NCBI GenBank assembly: GCA_017308595.1
Contig: JAFKER010000007.1
Span: forward strand, 62,001 to 126,000
Source: Afipia sp.
GTDB lineage: Bacteria; Pseudomonadota; Alphaproteobacteria; Rhizobiales; Xanthobacteraceae
Length of the DNA: 64,000 bases
Reading direction: 5' to 3'
In this document: positions 8,176-17,004 of the stretch, one piece after another
Numbering within the stretch: the stretch's first letter is position 1
How the letters are laid out: each line of letters opens with the position of its first letter
The notes under the pieces: generated by a model
What the model was told of the DNA's origin: nothing
Database searches by the model: none
Seen by the model: only the letters and a program-made list of their open reading frames with translations
Made by a program: the position numbers and the translations under genes

Positions 8176-9015
8176 TCATGTCGCCCCGGGGGTCGTAAGA
8201 TTCTGGCGGTGTTCGAGTGCTCGTGCGAGACGATCAACGGCGTCCTGATCCAGACGAAGACCGCTCTGCCGGCCGAAAAGATAGCCGACTGCTGCCACGA
8301 GCATGAGAATGACACCGCTTACCAGGTCGGCAGACACGCTGGCGCCGGTTCCTGCTCGCACCTGCGGAAACCCGCCAAACACAAACCAGCAAACGCCGAT
8401 TAAGGCGATCAGAAGAAAAACTCCGCCTAACATCCAGATGCTACTGAAGGGACGGGGCGCGGTCCTGAATGTTGGTGAAGCGAAGTCTCGCGAGGCTCGA
8501 ATAGGTCCAGCGGCTGTAATTTGTGGAGTGGAGGGGCTCCGGAGGGATTTTGTTGAATGTCCATGCACGCCATACCGGCTTTGGATTTCTTCAGAGAAAC
8601 GCTTAAAAAACAGATTGGACATCTGCTTGGCGGTTACATCGATCAACCGGCCGCCGAGTTGCGAAAGCTTGCCGCCTACCTGAGCGGATACATCGTAATG
8701 CAGGATCGTATCGGTGCCATCCTGCTCTAGCCGGATCACGGCTCCTCCTTTCGCGAAGCCGGCGACGCCGCCTTGGCCTTCGCCAGTGATCCGGTATCCG
8801 TTCGGGGGATCAAGCTCGGAGAGCGTAACGGATCCTTGGAACTTTGCAGAGACCGGACCGACCTTGATCACGGCCGTCGCTGCCATCGCGGTATCGGATG
8901 TCTTGCTCAGTTCCTGACAGCCGGGAATGCAGGCTTTCAGGACTTCAACGTCATTGAGAGCCTTCCATACGGTGTCACGGTCGGCGGGGATACGTTGTCT
9001 GCCCGTCATATCCAT
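8176..9015 (-). CDS. coxG: CoxG-like SRPBCC protein with C-terminal membrane anchor
   Basis: 279 residues. The N-terminal 150 residues are the CoxG/SRPBCC fold (IPADRDTVWKALNDVEVLKACIPG, then GEGQGGVAGFAKGGA and LSQLGGRLIDVTAKQM). A linker leads to two hydrophobic segments (about 200-220 and 240-260), the second ending in GRQSG. CoxG proteins help recruit or mature molybdenum hydroxylases at the membrane and can bind quinone-type partners. It is divergent from the hydroxylase medium subunit, with the inverted repeat at 9115-9134 between them, so they are probably co-regulated. The family is well supported; the exact role is inferred. Confidence 0.85.
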   Translation of the reverse strand: MDMTGRQRIPADRDTVWKALNDVEVLKACIPGCQELSKTSDTAMAATAVIKVGPVSAKFQGSVTLSELDPPNGYRITGEGQGGVAGFAKGGAVIRLEQDGTDTILHYDVSAQVGGKLSQLGGRLIDVTAKQMSNLFFKRFSEEIQSRYGVHGHSTKSLRSPSTPQITAAGPIRASRDFASPTFRTAPRPFSSIWMLGGVFLLIALIGVCWFVFGGFPQVRAGTGASVSADLVSGVILMLVAAVGYLFGRQSGLRLDQDAVDRLARALEHRQNLTTPGAT

Positions 9016-9111
9016 GAAAACATCTCCCTAGCCTTGCGACTGGCGTGTCCGTTTGGCGGCGGCTTCCGCATCCGGGCAGCCTCGGCTAGCAAACTTGACA
9101 TTATTTGATAT

Positions 9112-9134
9112 AGTCTAGTAATGCAAGTTACTAG
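9112..9134. promoter_or_regulatory. Island operator, copy A (coxG/coxM intergenic)
   Basis: CTAGTAATGCAAGTTACTAG at 9115-9134 is a perfect 7-bp inverted repeat with a 6-bp spacer. The overlapping AGTCTAGTAATGCAAGT (9112-9128) matches motifs at the Liv binding-protein promoter (15382-15398) and the alcohol dehydrogenase promoter (18917-18933). TTGACA at 9095-9100 lies upstream. Regulator not identified. Confidence 0.68.
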
Positions 9135-9190
9135 GGAAAGCAAGAATACTTGAGACTGCGCCGCAAAATCGCAGGACCGGGAAACGCCGC

Positions 9191-10066
9191 ATGAAGCCAG
9201 CATCATTCGATTATGTTCGTGCGGAAAGCGTTCGGCATGCCGTCGAAGTTCTTGGCGCTGCAGATGGTGACGGCAAGATCATTGCCGGAGGTCAGAGTCT
9301 GATGCCAATGATGAATTTCAGGCTTGTTAAGCCATCCGTTCTGGTAGACATCAATCACATTCCGGATGTCGGGAAAATTCAGTTTCGCGAAAACAGAATC
9401 GCAATTGGTGCTCTGGTTCGGCACCGAATGACGGCAACGGATGTCCTGATACAGCAACACATTCCGGTGCTGCATCACGCGATGAAGCACGTTGCGCATT
9501 TGACTGTTCGTAATCGAGGCACATTCTGCGGCAGCGTTTGTCATGCCGATCCGGCTGCCGAAATGCCGATGATGTCGCTATTGCTCAACGGAAGTATTCG
9601 GATCGCTTCGCCGCGCGGCGAGCGCATTTTACCAGCTCGAGATTTCTTTGTCGGATCGTTAATGACAGCGCTCGAGCCGGACGAGCTTGTGACCGAAATC
9701 GAACTCGACAGTTTGCCCTCAGGAACTGGCTGGGCCTTTGAAGAATTCGCCCGCCGTCATGGCGACTATGCGCTAGCAGCTGTGGCGGTTACGATGGAGC
9801 GGCGAGCGGATGCAGCGGCTAATATCCGGATTGGGTTGATGGGTGTCGGCGAGACTCCGATGCGAATGCGGCGGCTCGAAGCGATGCTCGAAGGCGTGGA
9901 AATAAACGCGACGATGCTGGATCAAGCGGTGGATGAACTGCGGAGCACCATCGAACCCAACTCCGATCTGAACGCGTCTGCGGATTATCGTCGACATCTG
10001 GCGGGAACATTGGCGCGCCGTGCCTTGTCGGATGCATGGTCGCGAGCCATTGTGATGTCATCATGA
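9191..10066 (+). CDS. Molybdenum hydroxylase FAD-binding (medium) subunit
   Basis: 291 residues of the CoxM/xanthine-dehydrogenase FAD-subunit family. The FAD motifs are IIAGGQSLMPMMNFRL near residue 35 and TVRNRGTFCGSVCHADPAAEMP near residue 105. The second motif normally reads TIGGSLAHADP, so the two Cys replacements are a local oddity. It passes electrons from the [2Fe-2S] subunit to an acceptor via FAD. It overlaps the small-subunit start by four bases (ATGA), giving the order medium-small-large. Confidence 0.9.
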   Translation: MKPASFDYVRAESVRHAVEVLGAADGDGKIIAGGQSLMPMMNFRLVKPSVLVDINHIPDVGKIQFRENRIAIGALVRHRMTATDVLIQQHIPVLHHAMKHVAHLTVRNRGTFCGSVCHADPAAEMPMMSLLLNGSIRIASPRGERILPARDFFVGSLMTALEPDELVTEIELDSLPSGTGWAFEEFARRHGDYALAAVAVTMERRADAAANIRIGLMGVGETPMRMRRLEAMLEGVEINATMLDQAVDELRSTIEPNSDLNASADYRRHLAGTLARRALSDAWSRAIVMSS

Positions 10067-10545
10067 CCAGGACCGTAGAAATAACAGTCGCTGTGAACGG
10101 CCTTTCCTATACGCGCGCAGTCGAACCGCGTGTGTTGCTAAGTGACTTTCTCAGGCATGAACTGGGTCTCACGGGCACTCACGTCGGTTGCGAGCATGGC
10201 GTATGTGGCGCATGTACTATTCTGCTTGACGGGCGAAGTGCGCGTTCTTGTCTCACTCTCGCGGTTCAGACAGATGGCGCCAACATCGAGACGGTCGAAG
10301 GGCTTGGTACCGTCGAAGATCTTGGCCGCGTGCAGCAGGCATTTCGCGATCATCACGGACTTCAGTGCGGCTTCTGCACACCCGGCTTCCTGATGACGAT
10401 TACCGATATGCTGCGCCACCACCCGCTCGAGACTGATGCAGACATTCGGGAGGCACTGTCGGGCAATATCTGCCGCTGTACCGGTTACGAACACATCTTC
10501 AATGCGGTGCGCGAACTGGCGAAGGAGAGGGGGGCGCTCGCATGA
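10063..10545 (+). CDS. Molybdenum hydroxylase [2Fe-2S] (small) subunit
   Basis: 160 residues from ATG 10063, which overlaps the stop of the medium subunit. The plant-type ferredoxin cluster is GCEHGVCGACTILLDG with a later Cys (RSCL). The second, helical-domain cluster is QCGFCTPGF with NICRCTGY. Both [2Fe-2S] ligand sets are complete. It carries electrons from the molybdenum centre to FAD. Confidence 0.93.
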   Translation: MTRTVEITVAVNGLSYTRAVEPRVLLSDFLRHELGLTGTHVGCEHGVCGACTILLDGRSARSCLTLAVQTDGANIETVEGLGTVEDLGRVQQAFRDHHGLQCGFCTPGFLMTITDMLRHHPLETDADIREALSGNICRCTGYEHIFNAVRELAKERGALA

Positions 10546-10576
10546 AGGCGCGTTTTTCTCTGGCAGGGAGATGGTC

Positions 10577-12967
10577 ATGAGCGGGTTCGATTCATCATCG
10601 GTCGAGATGCGCCCCAAGCTGGTGGGGCAGCGCGTTAAGCGAACCGAAGATCCGCGCCTGCTTGCTGGCGCTGGCCGTTATGTCGATGACATCACGCCGC
10701 AAGGGACGCTTCATGTCGCGATCCGGCGGAGCGATCAGCCGCATGCGCGCATTCGCGGAATCAATGTCGGCGAGGCTTTTGCTGTGCCGGGCGTTGTCGG
10801 AATTTTCGACGCAACGGACTTCGAAGGCGAGTTCAAGCCCGCCGTTCCAACTTCCAAGATGAAGAATTATTACGCCACGCCGATTTGGCCGTTGGCACGG
10901 GATAAGGTTCGTTATGTCGGAGAGCCGGTCATCGCGGTTGTCGCGGAGAGCCGATACGCAGCCGAGGATGCGCTCGAACATATTTCGATCGACTATGAAT
11001 CCCTTCCTTTTGCGATCAGACAGGTCGATGCCGTGGCGGATGATGCCCCGTTGCTCCACGAGGAAGCAGGCACCAACGTCATTATCTCGCGCGAATTTGC
11101 GCGCGGTGACGTCGACAAGGCAATTGCGGAAGCCCCGGTCACCGTCAAGACTGTTCTTCGCATGACACGAAAGACCGCGGTTGCAATGGAGAACCGCTCC
11201 TATCTCGCCGAATGGGACAAGCGCCGCCTTGCGCTGACGCTCCACTCATCGACCAATATTCCAGGCGTCATTCGTGACGTGCTAGCCGGTTGTTTCGATC
11301 TGCCCGGCAACAGGATGCGGGTTGTCGCGCCGGATGTCGGCGGAAGTTTCGGCGGCAAGGGATCAATGTATCATGAGGAGATGCTGGTCTGCATATTGGC
11401 CCGCAAACTCGGTCGACCCATCAAATACACTAGCGACCGGCTTGAAGATCTTTCGTCGACGAGTCAGGCTTTTGATCAGTTGATGGATGTTGAGCTCGCG
11501 GTCGATCGCGACGGCGGGCTTCTCGGCCTGCGAGCCGATGTGATCGGCGACATTGGTGCTTATTCGATTTATCCTTGGACGGGTGCCCTTGAGCCAGTCC
11601 AGGTCGTCAGCTTTCTGCCGGGACCTTATCGGCTTGAACACTATCGCGGCCGCATTCGCGGTGTGCTGACGCCCAAACCACCGACAGGTCCATATCGTGG
11701 CGTGGGCCGTCCTTCGGCTACTTTTGCAATGGAGCGCCTGATCGACATGGCTGCGCGCAAGATCGGACTCGATCCGGTTGAAATGCGCCGCCGCAATCTG
11801 GTCAGATCCGAAGAGTTTCCCTACCGGACTGCATCGGGCATTATCTGGGACAAGTCCGCCTTTCAGGAATGTCTTGAGGGCGCGTGCAATTACCTGAACT
11901 ATCCCGACCTCGTGCGCGAACGGGATCAGGCACGCAACGAAGGCCGGTGGGTCGGCATCGGCCTGTCGAGTTACGCTGAATTGACCGGCATCGGGTCGCG
12001 AATCTCCGTCGCGCCAGGCATGCCGATCAATACGGGGACTGAAACTTCGACGATCCGGATCGACGCGACGGGCGCGATCACTGCCGCGTTCGGTATTTCG
12101 TCTCATGGCCAGGGTTTGGAGACGACGCTCGCGCAAATCATCGCGGATGAGCTCGGTTGCAAGATGGAGGATGTCGAGGTGCAGCATGGCGATAGTGCGC
12201 TGGTGCCGATGAGTACCGGCACATTTGCGAGCCGCTCTGCCGTGCTCGGCGGAGGCGCCGCCATCAAATCTTCACATGTGGTGAAGGCCAAGGTGCTGAA
12301 GGCCGCCGCGTATCTGATGAAGCAACCGATCGAAGAACTCGAAGCGGCGGGTGGCATCATCCGTGCACGCAACTCCAATGTGTCGATGACATTCAAGGAA
12401 GTTGCGAACGCGGTCTATTCCCAGATGGGGGCTATCCCGCATGACCAGCGCGAGGATCTTGTCGCTTCTGAAACATACGATCCGTATCTTGGAACGGCCT
12501 GCTCATCCACCCATCTCGCGATGGTGGAAATCGACCCTGATACATACGGTGTCACGGTCAAGCGTTATGTCGTGGCTGAGGATTGCGGGCGAATCATCAA
12601 TCCTATGATTGTAGACGGTCAAGTGCAGGGCGCGGTCGCGCAGGGCATTGGGGCCGCACTGCTTGAAGAGGTGGTCCACGACGATCAGGGCCAGTGCGTT
12701 ACGGCCAGTCTCGCTGACTATCTCGTGCCAGTTGCCACCAACATTCCGTCTATCGGCATCGTTCATATCGAGGCGGATTTGCCTAACAATATTGGCGGTT
12801 TCCGTGGCATGGGCGAGGGCGGTACGATCGGCGCCCCCGCGGCAATCGCGAATGCCGTATCGGATGCACTGTCGCCGCTTGGTATCGAGATTGATACGCT
12901 TCCGGTTACGCCGGAACGTATTTTCCGCCTTGTCGAGGCAGCTCGCACCCGAGGTGCGGGGCCGTAG
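10577..12967 (+). CDS. Molybdenum hydroxylase large (Mo-cofactor) subunit, not a form I CO dehydrogenase
   Basis: 796 residues from ATG 10577, with GGGAG eight bases upstream. The N-terminus (VGQRVKRTEDPRLLAGAGRYVDD) and the molybdopterin-domain motifs (GGSFGGKG, ASRSAVLGGG, GGFRGMGEGG) are all present. The loop that reads AYRCSFR in true aerobic CO dehydrogenase reads PYRGVGRP here, so this is one of the many CoxL-like hydroxylases of unassigned substrate. Substrates in the superfamily include N-heterocycles, aldehydes and acyl-CoA-linked rings. Downstream lactonase, acyl-CoA ligase and succinate-semialdehyde dehydrogenase genes suggest a ring or lactone-forming substrate, which is inference. 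Confidence 0.9.
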   Translation: MSGFDSSSVEMRPKLVGQRVKRTEDPRLLAGAGRYVDDITPQGTLHVAIRRSDQPHARIRGINVGEAFAVPGVVGIFDATDFEGEFKPAVPTSKMKNYYATPIWPLARDKVRYVGEPVIAVVAESRYAAEDALEHISIDYESLPFAIRQVDAVADDAPLLHEEAGTNVIISREFARGDVDKAIAEAPVTVKTVLRMTRKTAVAMENRSYLAEWDKRRLALTLHSSTNIPGVIRDVLAGCFDLPGNRMRVVAPDVGGSFGGKGSMYHEEMLVCILARKLGRPIKYTSDRLEDLSSTSQAFDQLMDVELAVDRDGGLLGLRADVIGDIGAYSIYPWTGALEPVQVVSFLPGPYRLEHYRGRIRGVLTPKPPTGPYRGVGRPSATFAMERLIDMAARKIGLDPVEMRRRNLVRSEEFPYRTASGIIWDKSAFQECLEGACNYLNYPDLVRERDQARNEGRWVGIGLSSYAELTGIGSRISVAPGMPINTGTETSTIRIDATGAITAAFGISSHGQGLETTLAQIIADELGCKMEDVEVQHGDSALVPMSTGTFASRSAVLGGGAAIKSSHVVKAKVLKAAAYLMKQPIEELEAAGGIIRARNSNVSMTFKEVANAVYSQMGAIPHDQREDLVASETYDPYLGTACSSTHLAMVEIDPDTYGVTVKRYVVAEDCGRIINPMIVDGQVQGAVAQGIGAALLEEVVHDDQGQCVTASLADYLVPVATNIPSIGIVHIEADLPNNIGGFRGMGEGGTIGAPAAIANAVSDALSPLGIEIDTLPVTPERIFRLVEAARTRGAGP

Positions 12968-13051
12968 TGCCGCCGGCCTTGACGCGATATGCCATATACC
13001 TACAACTACGGTCTTCTTCCGGTGCGCGAGAGGCGGTCAGTCTGAGGAACG

Positions 13052-14110
13052 ATGGCGCGGTCAGTAACTGCAGTTAAAGAACGAAAGCCGCGTCGGCCGC
13101 AGACGTCAACTGCGAAAGTTCGAGCGGGAAAGGCGCTGTCACGATTGACCGAACGGCGTTGTTCCATTTCCAGCACCGTCAGCATCCTCTCCGACGCTTG
13201 GGCCTTCCTTGTTATCCGGGAAGCGTTTTTCGGTGCCAAGCGATTCGAAGAGTTCCGGTCAGGCCTCGAAATTTCGCGTGCGACACTCACGGATCGGCTT
13301 CGGCGGCTGACCCGTGAGGGGATATTTCGGGAGGCCAGCTATTCCGATACATCCAGTCGTGTCGAGTACAAGCTGACAAAATCGGGCATCGATCTCTATC
13401 CAATTTTTATGTCGTTAATGCAGTTTGGCGACCGGTGGCTGGTCAAGCCAAAGGATGCGCCGCTCCAGCTCATCCACGAAACCTGCAACTGCGTCAGCAA
13501 GCCAATCGTTGCCTGCTCTTGCTGCGAGAAGCTCGTTGTTGCTTGCGATGTCACCTATCACGATGGGCCTGGCGCAGGCCGTATTCGAATGGAAGCATCT
13601 AAGCGGACCCGGCGGAATTCTGACGAGTTTATGCGCGGACGACCCAGCTCGGTATCGCGAGCCCTGGAAGTGATCGGTGATCGCTGGAGCTTCCTCGTCA
13701 TTCGCGAGGCATTTTACGGAGCCACGCGGTTCGATCAGTTCGAGAGCGAACTGAATATCGCGTCGAACATTTTAACGGACCGCCTGGCCCGGCTTGTCGA
13801 CCGCGGTGTTTTTGAACGGCGCAAGTATCAATCAGCCCCGGATCGGTTCGAATATCTGCTGACCCCGATGGGGAATGACCTGCACGGCCCGCTTATTATG
13901 ATGATGGCTTGGGGGGACCGCTGGCGCGCAGCGGGCGAGCCTCCGATGCTGCTGAAGCATGAAAAATGCGGGAAGGTTTTTTCTCCGACCGTTGTCTGCG
14001 ATCGCTGCGGCGAGCCCGTTCAAGCCTACACGATGAAGTACCGGATGCGTTACGATCCCAAGAAGTTCGGTGGGCCGAAAAGCGGCCGGGCGGTGCCCGG
14101 CCGCGTGTAG
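13052..14110 (+). CDS. Tandem HxlR-type regulator with two zinc-ribbon-like modules
   Basis: 352 residues that contain the same module twice. Repeat 1 (about 37-165) and repeat 2 (about 200-325) each have an HxlR winged helix (LSDAWAFLVIREAFFGAKRF versus IGDRWSFLVIREAFYGATRF), a wing with VEYKLTKSG or FEYLLTPMG, and a tail with H-x2-C...C-x2-C. The tail residues are His142/Cys145/Cys155/Cys158 and His303/Cys306/Cys316/Cys319. HxlR proteins normally act as dimers of about 110 residues, so this is a covalent pseudo-dimer with putative metal sites. It lies between the hydroxylase and the Liv genes and is the best candidate to bind the island operators at 9112, 15382 and 18917. Confidence 0.85.
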   Translation: MARSVTAVKERKPRRPQTSTAKVRAGKALSRLTERRCSISSTVSILSDAWAFLVIREAFFGAKRFEEFRSGLEISRATLTDRLRRLTREGIFREASYSDTSSRVEYKLTKSGIDLYPIFMSLMQFGDRWLVKPKDAPLQLIHETCNCVSKPIVACSCCEKLVVACDVTYHDGPGAGRIRMEASKRTRRNSDEFMRGRPSSVSRALEVIGDRWSFLVIREAFYGATRFDQFESELNIASNILTDRLARLVDRGVFERRKYQSAPDRFEYLLTPMGNDLHGPLIMMMAWGDRWRAAGEPPMLLKHEKCGKVFSPTVVCDRCGEPVQAYTMKYRMRYDPKKFGGPKSGRAVPGRV

Positions 14111-14120
14111 ACCGCTCGGT

Positions 14121-15332
14121 TTATTTCTTTACGAGCGGGCATTTGCTTTCGGAGAGCGGACGGAAGGCTTCGTCGCCCGGAATGGTGGCGCGGAGTTTGT
14201 AGTAATCCCAGGGATACTTCGACTCCGATGGCTTTTTGACCTCGTAGACATACATGTCGTGAATGAAGCGGCCATCCTCACGGACGCGGCCGTTCTTAGC
14301 GAAAAAGTCGTTCACCGGCATTTCACGCATTTTAGCCATCACGGCCTTTGCATCGTCGGTGCCGGCAGCTTTGATCGCATTGAGGTAATGCATAGTCGAG
14401 GAATAATCTCCCGCGTCACCCATGTGCGGCATCCGCTTCATTTTCGCGAAGAATTTCTTCGAGAATGCTCGTGTTTCCTCATCGCGATCCCAGTAGAACC
14501 CATTGGTGAGGACCAACCCCTGAGCGGTGGTAAGACCCATCGAGTCGATATCGGTAATCCAGACCAGAAGTCCGGCGATCGTCTGCTTTCCGCCATCAGT
14601 CAGACCAAAGTCCTTGGCTGATTTGACTGCGTTGATGAATGTTGTGCCGGAACCCGCGACAGCGACGACCTTTGCTTTCGAGGCCTGCGCTTGCAAAAGG
14701 AACGATGAATGGTCGGCGGTGTCGATCGGATAGCGGATCGAACCGATAACAGTGCCGTTGTTTGCCTTCACGACGTTAGCGGTATCGCCTTCAAGGGCAT
14801 GGCCGAATGCATAATCTGCGGTGAGAAAGTACCACGAATTCAAGCCTTCCTTGATCAGCGCTTTACCGGTTCCTTGCGCGAGCGCATAGGTGTCGTAAGC
14901 GTAGTGGATACTATTCGGCGTGCAGGAATCGCCGGTTAATCGCGACGATCCTGATCCATTGACGATGGCGATCCTGTTCTTTTCCTGCGCGACATTGGTG
15001 ACTGCAAGCGCGATGGACGAGTTGATCAGGTTAGCGATCATGTCGACCTTGCCGACATCGTACCATTCCCGAGCCTTGGCGATCGCTACTTCGTTGCGAT
15101 TTTGATGATCGGCAACAATCACCTCGATCGGCTTGCCGAGAATCGTGCCGCCGAAATCTTCAACCGCCATTTTAACTGCGGTCACAGAGCCATCGCCGGC
15201 TTCGTGGGAGAATTGTCCCGACATATCGGTCAAAACACCGATCTTCACCACTTCGTCGGAGATTTTAGTTTGGGCATATGCCGGCGCTGCCAGGGCAAGC
15301 CCTGCGGCGACTGCCAATGTCATCTTCATCAT
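14121..15332 (-). CDS. Liv-type ABC transporter periplasmic binding protein
   Basis: 403 residues from ATG 15332 (SD GGGAGAGG), with a Sec signal peptide MMKMTLAVAAGLALAAPAYAQ. The mature part begins KISDEVVKIGVLTDMSGQFS, typical of the Leu/Ile/Val-binding (HAAT) family, and continues with GKPIEVIVADHQNR and later IAIVNGSGSSRL. In this family in alphaproteobacteria such proteins often bind aromatic or organic acids rather than amino acids. The gene is divergent from the four transporter genes and converges on the tandem HxlR gene. Operator copy B overlaps its promoter. Confidence 0.9.
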   Translation of the reverse strand: MMKMTLAVAAGLALAAPAYAQTKISDEVVKIGVLTDMSGQFSHEAGDGSVTAVKMAVEDFGGTILGKPIEVIVADHQNRNEVAIAKAREWYDVGKVDMIANLINSSIALAVTNVAQEKNRIAIVNGSGSSRLTGDSCTPNSIHYAYDTYALAQGTGKALIKEGLNSWYFLTADYAFGHALEGDTANVVKANNGTVIGSIRYPIDTADHSSFLLQAQASKAKVVAVAGSGTTFINAVKSAKDFGLTDGGKQTIAGLLVWITDIDSMGLTTAQGLVLTNGFYWDRDEETRAFSKKFFAKMKRMPHMGDAGDYSSTMHYLNAIKAAGTDDAKAVMAKMREMPVNDFFAKNGRVREDGRFIHDMYVYEVKKPSESKYPWDYYKLRATIPGDEAFRPLSESKCPLVKK

Positions 15333-15381
15333 TGTTTCCTCTCCCTTGTTAAATGGACCGTTGCGTCGACCGCACGGATAG

Positions 15382-15419
15382 ACTTGCATAACTAGACTAA
15401 TTTGATATGAAGCTGTCAA
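15382..15419 (-). promoter_or_regulatory. Promoter of the Liv binding protein with island operator, copy B
   Basis: On the minus strand TTGACA (15419-15414) is followed after 17 bp by TCTAGT (15396-15391). The operator-like AGTCTAGTTATGCAAGT occupies 15398-15382 and overlaps the -10. The identical arrangement TTGACA-N17-TCTA(G/T)T-(T)ATGCAAGT occurs before the alcohol dehydrogenase. Confidence 0.7.
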
Positions 15420-15476
15420 CAGGCGTGATGAACTTGATTGCGTTGCGCCGCACAACAGACGGGAGGAGGTCACTGA

Positions 15477-16274
15477 ATGGACGCGACGCACACTGATGGT
15501 GCGCCGGACGGGGACGTCGTGTTGCAGGCGCGCGGGCTGCGGAAGGAATTCCGGGGCTTTGTCGCCGTCGGTTGTGTCGATCTCGACATTCGGCGCGGCT
15601 CAATTCACGCTCTGATTGGGCCGAACGGCGCAGGAAAAACGACGGTCTTCAACCTTCTGACAAAGTTTCTTATGCCCACGTCCGGAAAGATTCTGCTCGA
15701 AGGTATCGAGGTTACAAGGGAGCATCCCGCGGCGTTGGCGCGGCGTGGGCTTGTCCGTTCGTTTCAGATTTCGGCGGTGTTTCCGCATTTGACCGTGAGC
15801 GAAAATGTCGCAGTTGCGCTTCAGCGGAGCGTCCTCTCCCCACTGAAGTTCTGGCAGGGCCGCTCAAGCTTCGGAAATATCGATTTACGTATCGATGGAC
15901 TGCTCGCGCAGGTCGATCTCGTTGCATTTCGCGATCATCGCGCAGGTGATCTCGCTTACGGTCGCAAGCGTGCGCTGGAACTGGCCACAACTTTGGCTGC
16001 CGACCCTAAGGTGATGCTTCTCGATGAGCCGACACAAGGTCTAGGTCATGAGGATGTAGACCGGGTGACTGCTCTGATTAAGCAAGTGTCGGTAGGCCGT
16101 ACCGTTGTGATGGTGGAGCACAACATGAAGATGGTCGCGCAGATTGCCGATCGCATCAGTGTCCTGCGCCGGGGCGAGATCATCGCTGAAGGTCCTTATG
16201 AAGAGGTCTCACGCAACCCCGAAGTGATTCAGTCCTATCTTGGTTCGCGATCTCGCACGAGGGAGCGCAAGTGA
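15477..16274 (+). CDS. livG: Liv-type ABC transporter ATPase 1
   Basis: 265 residues. Walker A is GPNGAGKTT and the signature-like region is AGDLAYGRKRALELA, as in LivG proteins, which lack a classic LSGGQ. Walker B is VMLLDEPTQGL and the H-loop is MVEHNM. It energises import together with the second ATPase, two permeases and the divergent binding protein. The next gene starts at the ATG overlapping its TGA. Confidence 0.9.
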   Translation: MDATHTDGAPDGDVVLQARGLRKEFRGFVAVGCVDLDIRRGSIHALIGPNGAGKTTVFNLLTKFLMPTSGKILLEGIEVTREHPAALARRGLVRSFQISAVFPHLTVSENVAVALQRSVLSPLKFWQGRSSFGNIDLRIDGLLAQVDLVAFRDHRAGDLAYGRKRALELATTLAADPKVMLLDEPTQGLGHEDVDRVTALIKQVSVGRTVVMVEHNMKMVAQIADRISVLRRGEIIAEGPYEEVSRNPEVIQSYLGSRSRTRERK

Positions 16275-16996
16275 TGACTGTTGCCGTGCACGATGGAGTG
16301 AGTGCGCTCCGGATAGAAAATCTTCATGCATGGTATGGCGAATCCCACATTCTTCACGGAATGTCATTCGCTCTGCAACGCGGCGAAGTCGTCGCATTGC
16401 TTGGCCGGAACGGAAGTGGACGAACAACGACGCTACGCGCGATCATGGGGCTCGTTGACAGGCGTGAAGGCATCATCAGCATTGGCGAAGTGAACGCTAT
16501 CCTCCTTCCGCCGCATCTCGTGGCGCGCCTGGGTGTAGGGTATTGTCCGGAGGAGAGGGGCATTTTTGCTTCGCTATCCTGTGAGGAAAATCTCCTGTTG
16601 CCACCGGCACAATCGATCGGGGGGATGTCGCTCGAAGAAATCTATGCATTGCTGCCGAATCTGGCCGAGCGTCGCCAGGCCCCCGGCACACGGCTGTCCG
16701 GCGGCGAACAGCAAATGCTTGCGATCGCGCGCATCTTGCGGACCGGTTCACGCGTGTTGCTGCTCGACGAAATATCGGAGGGCCTCGCGCCAGTGATCGT
16801 GGATCGTTTGTTCGATCTCATCACCGAGCTCAAGTCGCGCGGCTACACCATTCTGCTTGTGGAGCAGAACAAGTACTTCGCCGAGCCGCTTGCAGACCGA
16901 TTTCTCGTCGTTGAACGCGGTAAAGTCGCGATGGCTCTCACCGGAGCCGAGCTGTCGGAGAAAGCCGATCTGGTCGATCGTGCCCTGGGTGTTTGA
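16274..16996 (+). CDS. livF: Liv-type ABC transporter ATPase 2 with Arg in place of the Walker A Lys
   Basis: 240 residues from ATG 16274; a GTG at 16271 is an alternative. Signature LSGGEQQML, Walker B RVLLLDEISEGLAP and H-loop LVEQNK are intact. The P-loop reads GRNGSGRTT, with Arg50 where nearly all ABC ATPases have the phosphate-binding Lys. The base sequence (GGACGAACA at 16418-16426) is unambiguous. The substitution may be tolerated in some Liv-F-type subunits or may make this an asymmetric transporter with one weak ATP site. The rest of the operon is intact, so the gene is probably used. Confidence 0.88.
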   Translation: MTVAVHDGVSALRIENLHAWYGESHILHGMSFALQRGEVVALLGRNGSGRTTTLRAIMGLVDRREGIISIGEVNAILLPPHLVARLGVGYCPEERGIFASLSCEENLLLPPAQSIGGMSLEEIYALLPNLAERRQAPGTRLSGGEQQMLAIARILRTGSRVLLLDEISEGLAPVIVDRLFDLITELKSRGYTILLVEQNKYFAEPLADRFLVVERGKVAMALTGAELSEKADLVDRALGV

Positions 16997-17004
16997 GGAT
17001 CGCA

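Noticed and set aside
11363-12187. 274-codon minus-strand frame inside the hydroxylase large subunit
   Set aside because: It is antisense to conserved molybdopterin-domain sequence and has an Arg/His-rich low-quality translation.
9191-12967. Aerobic carbon monoxide dehydrogenase coxMSL
   Set aside because: The AYRCSFR active-site loop is absent (PYRGVGRP instead), so CO oxidation is not supported.
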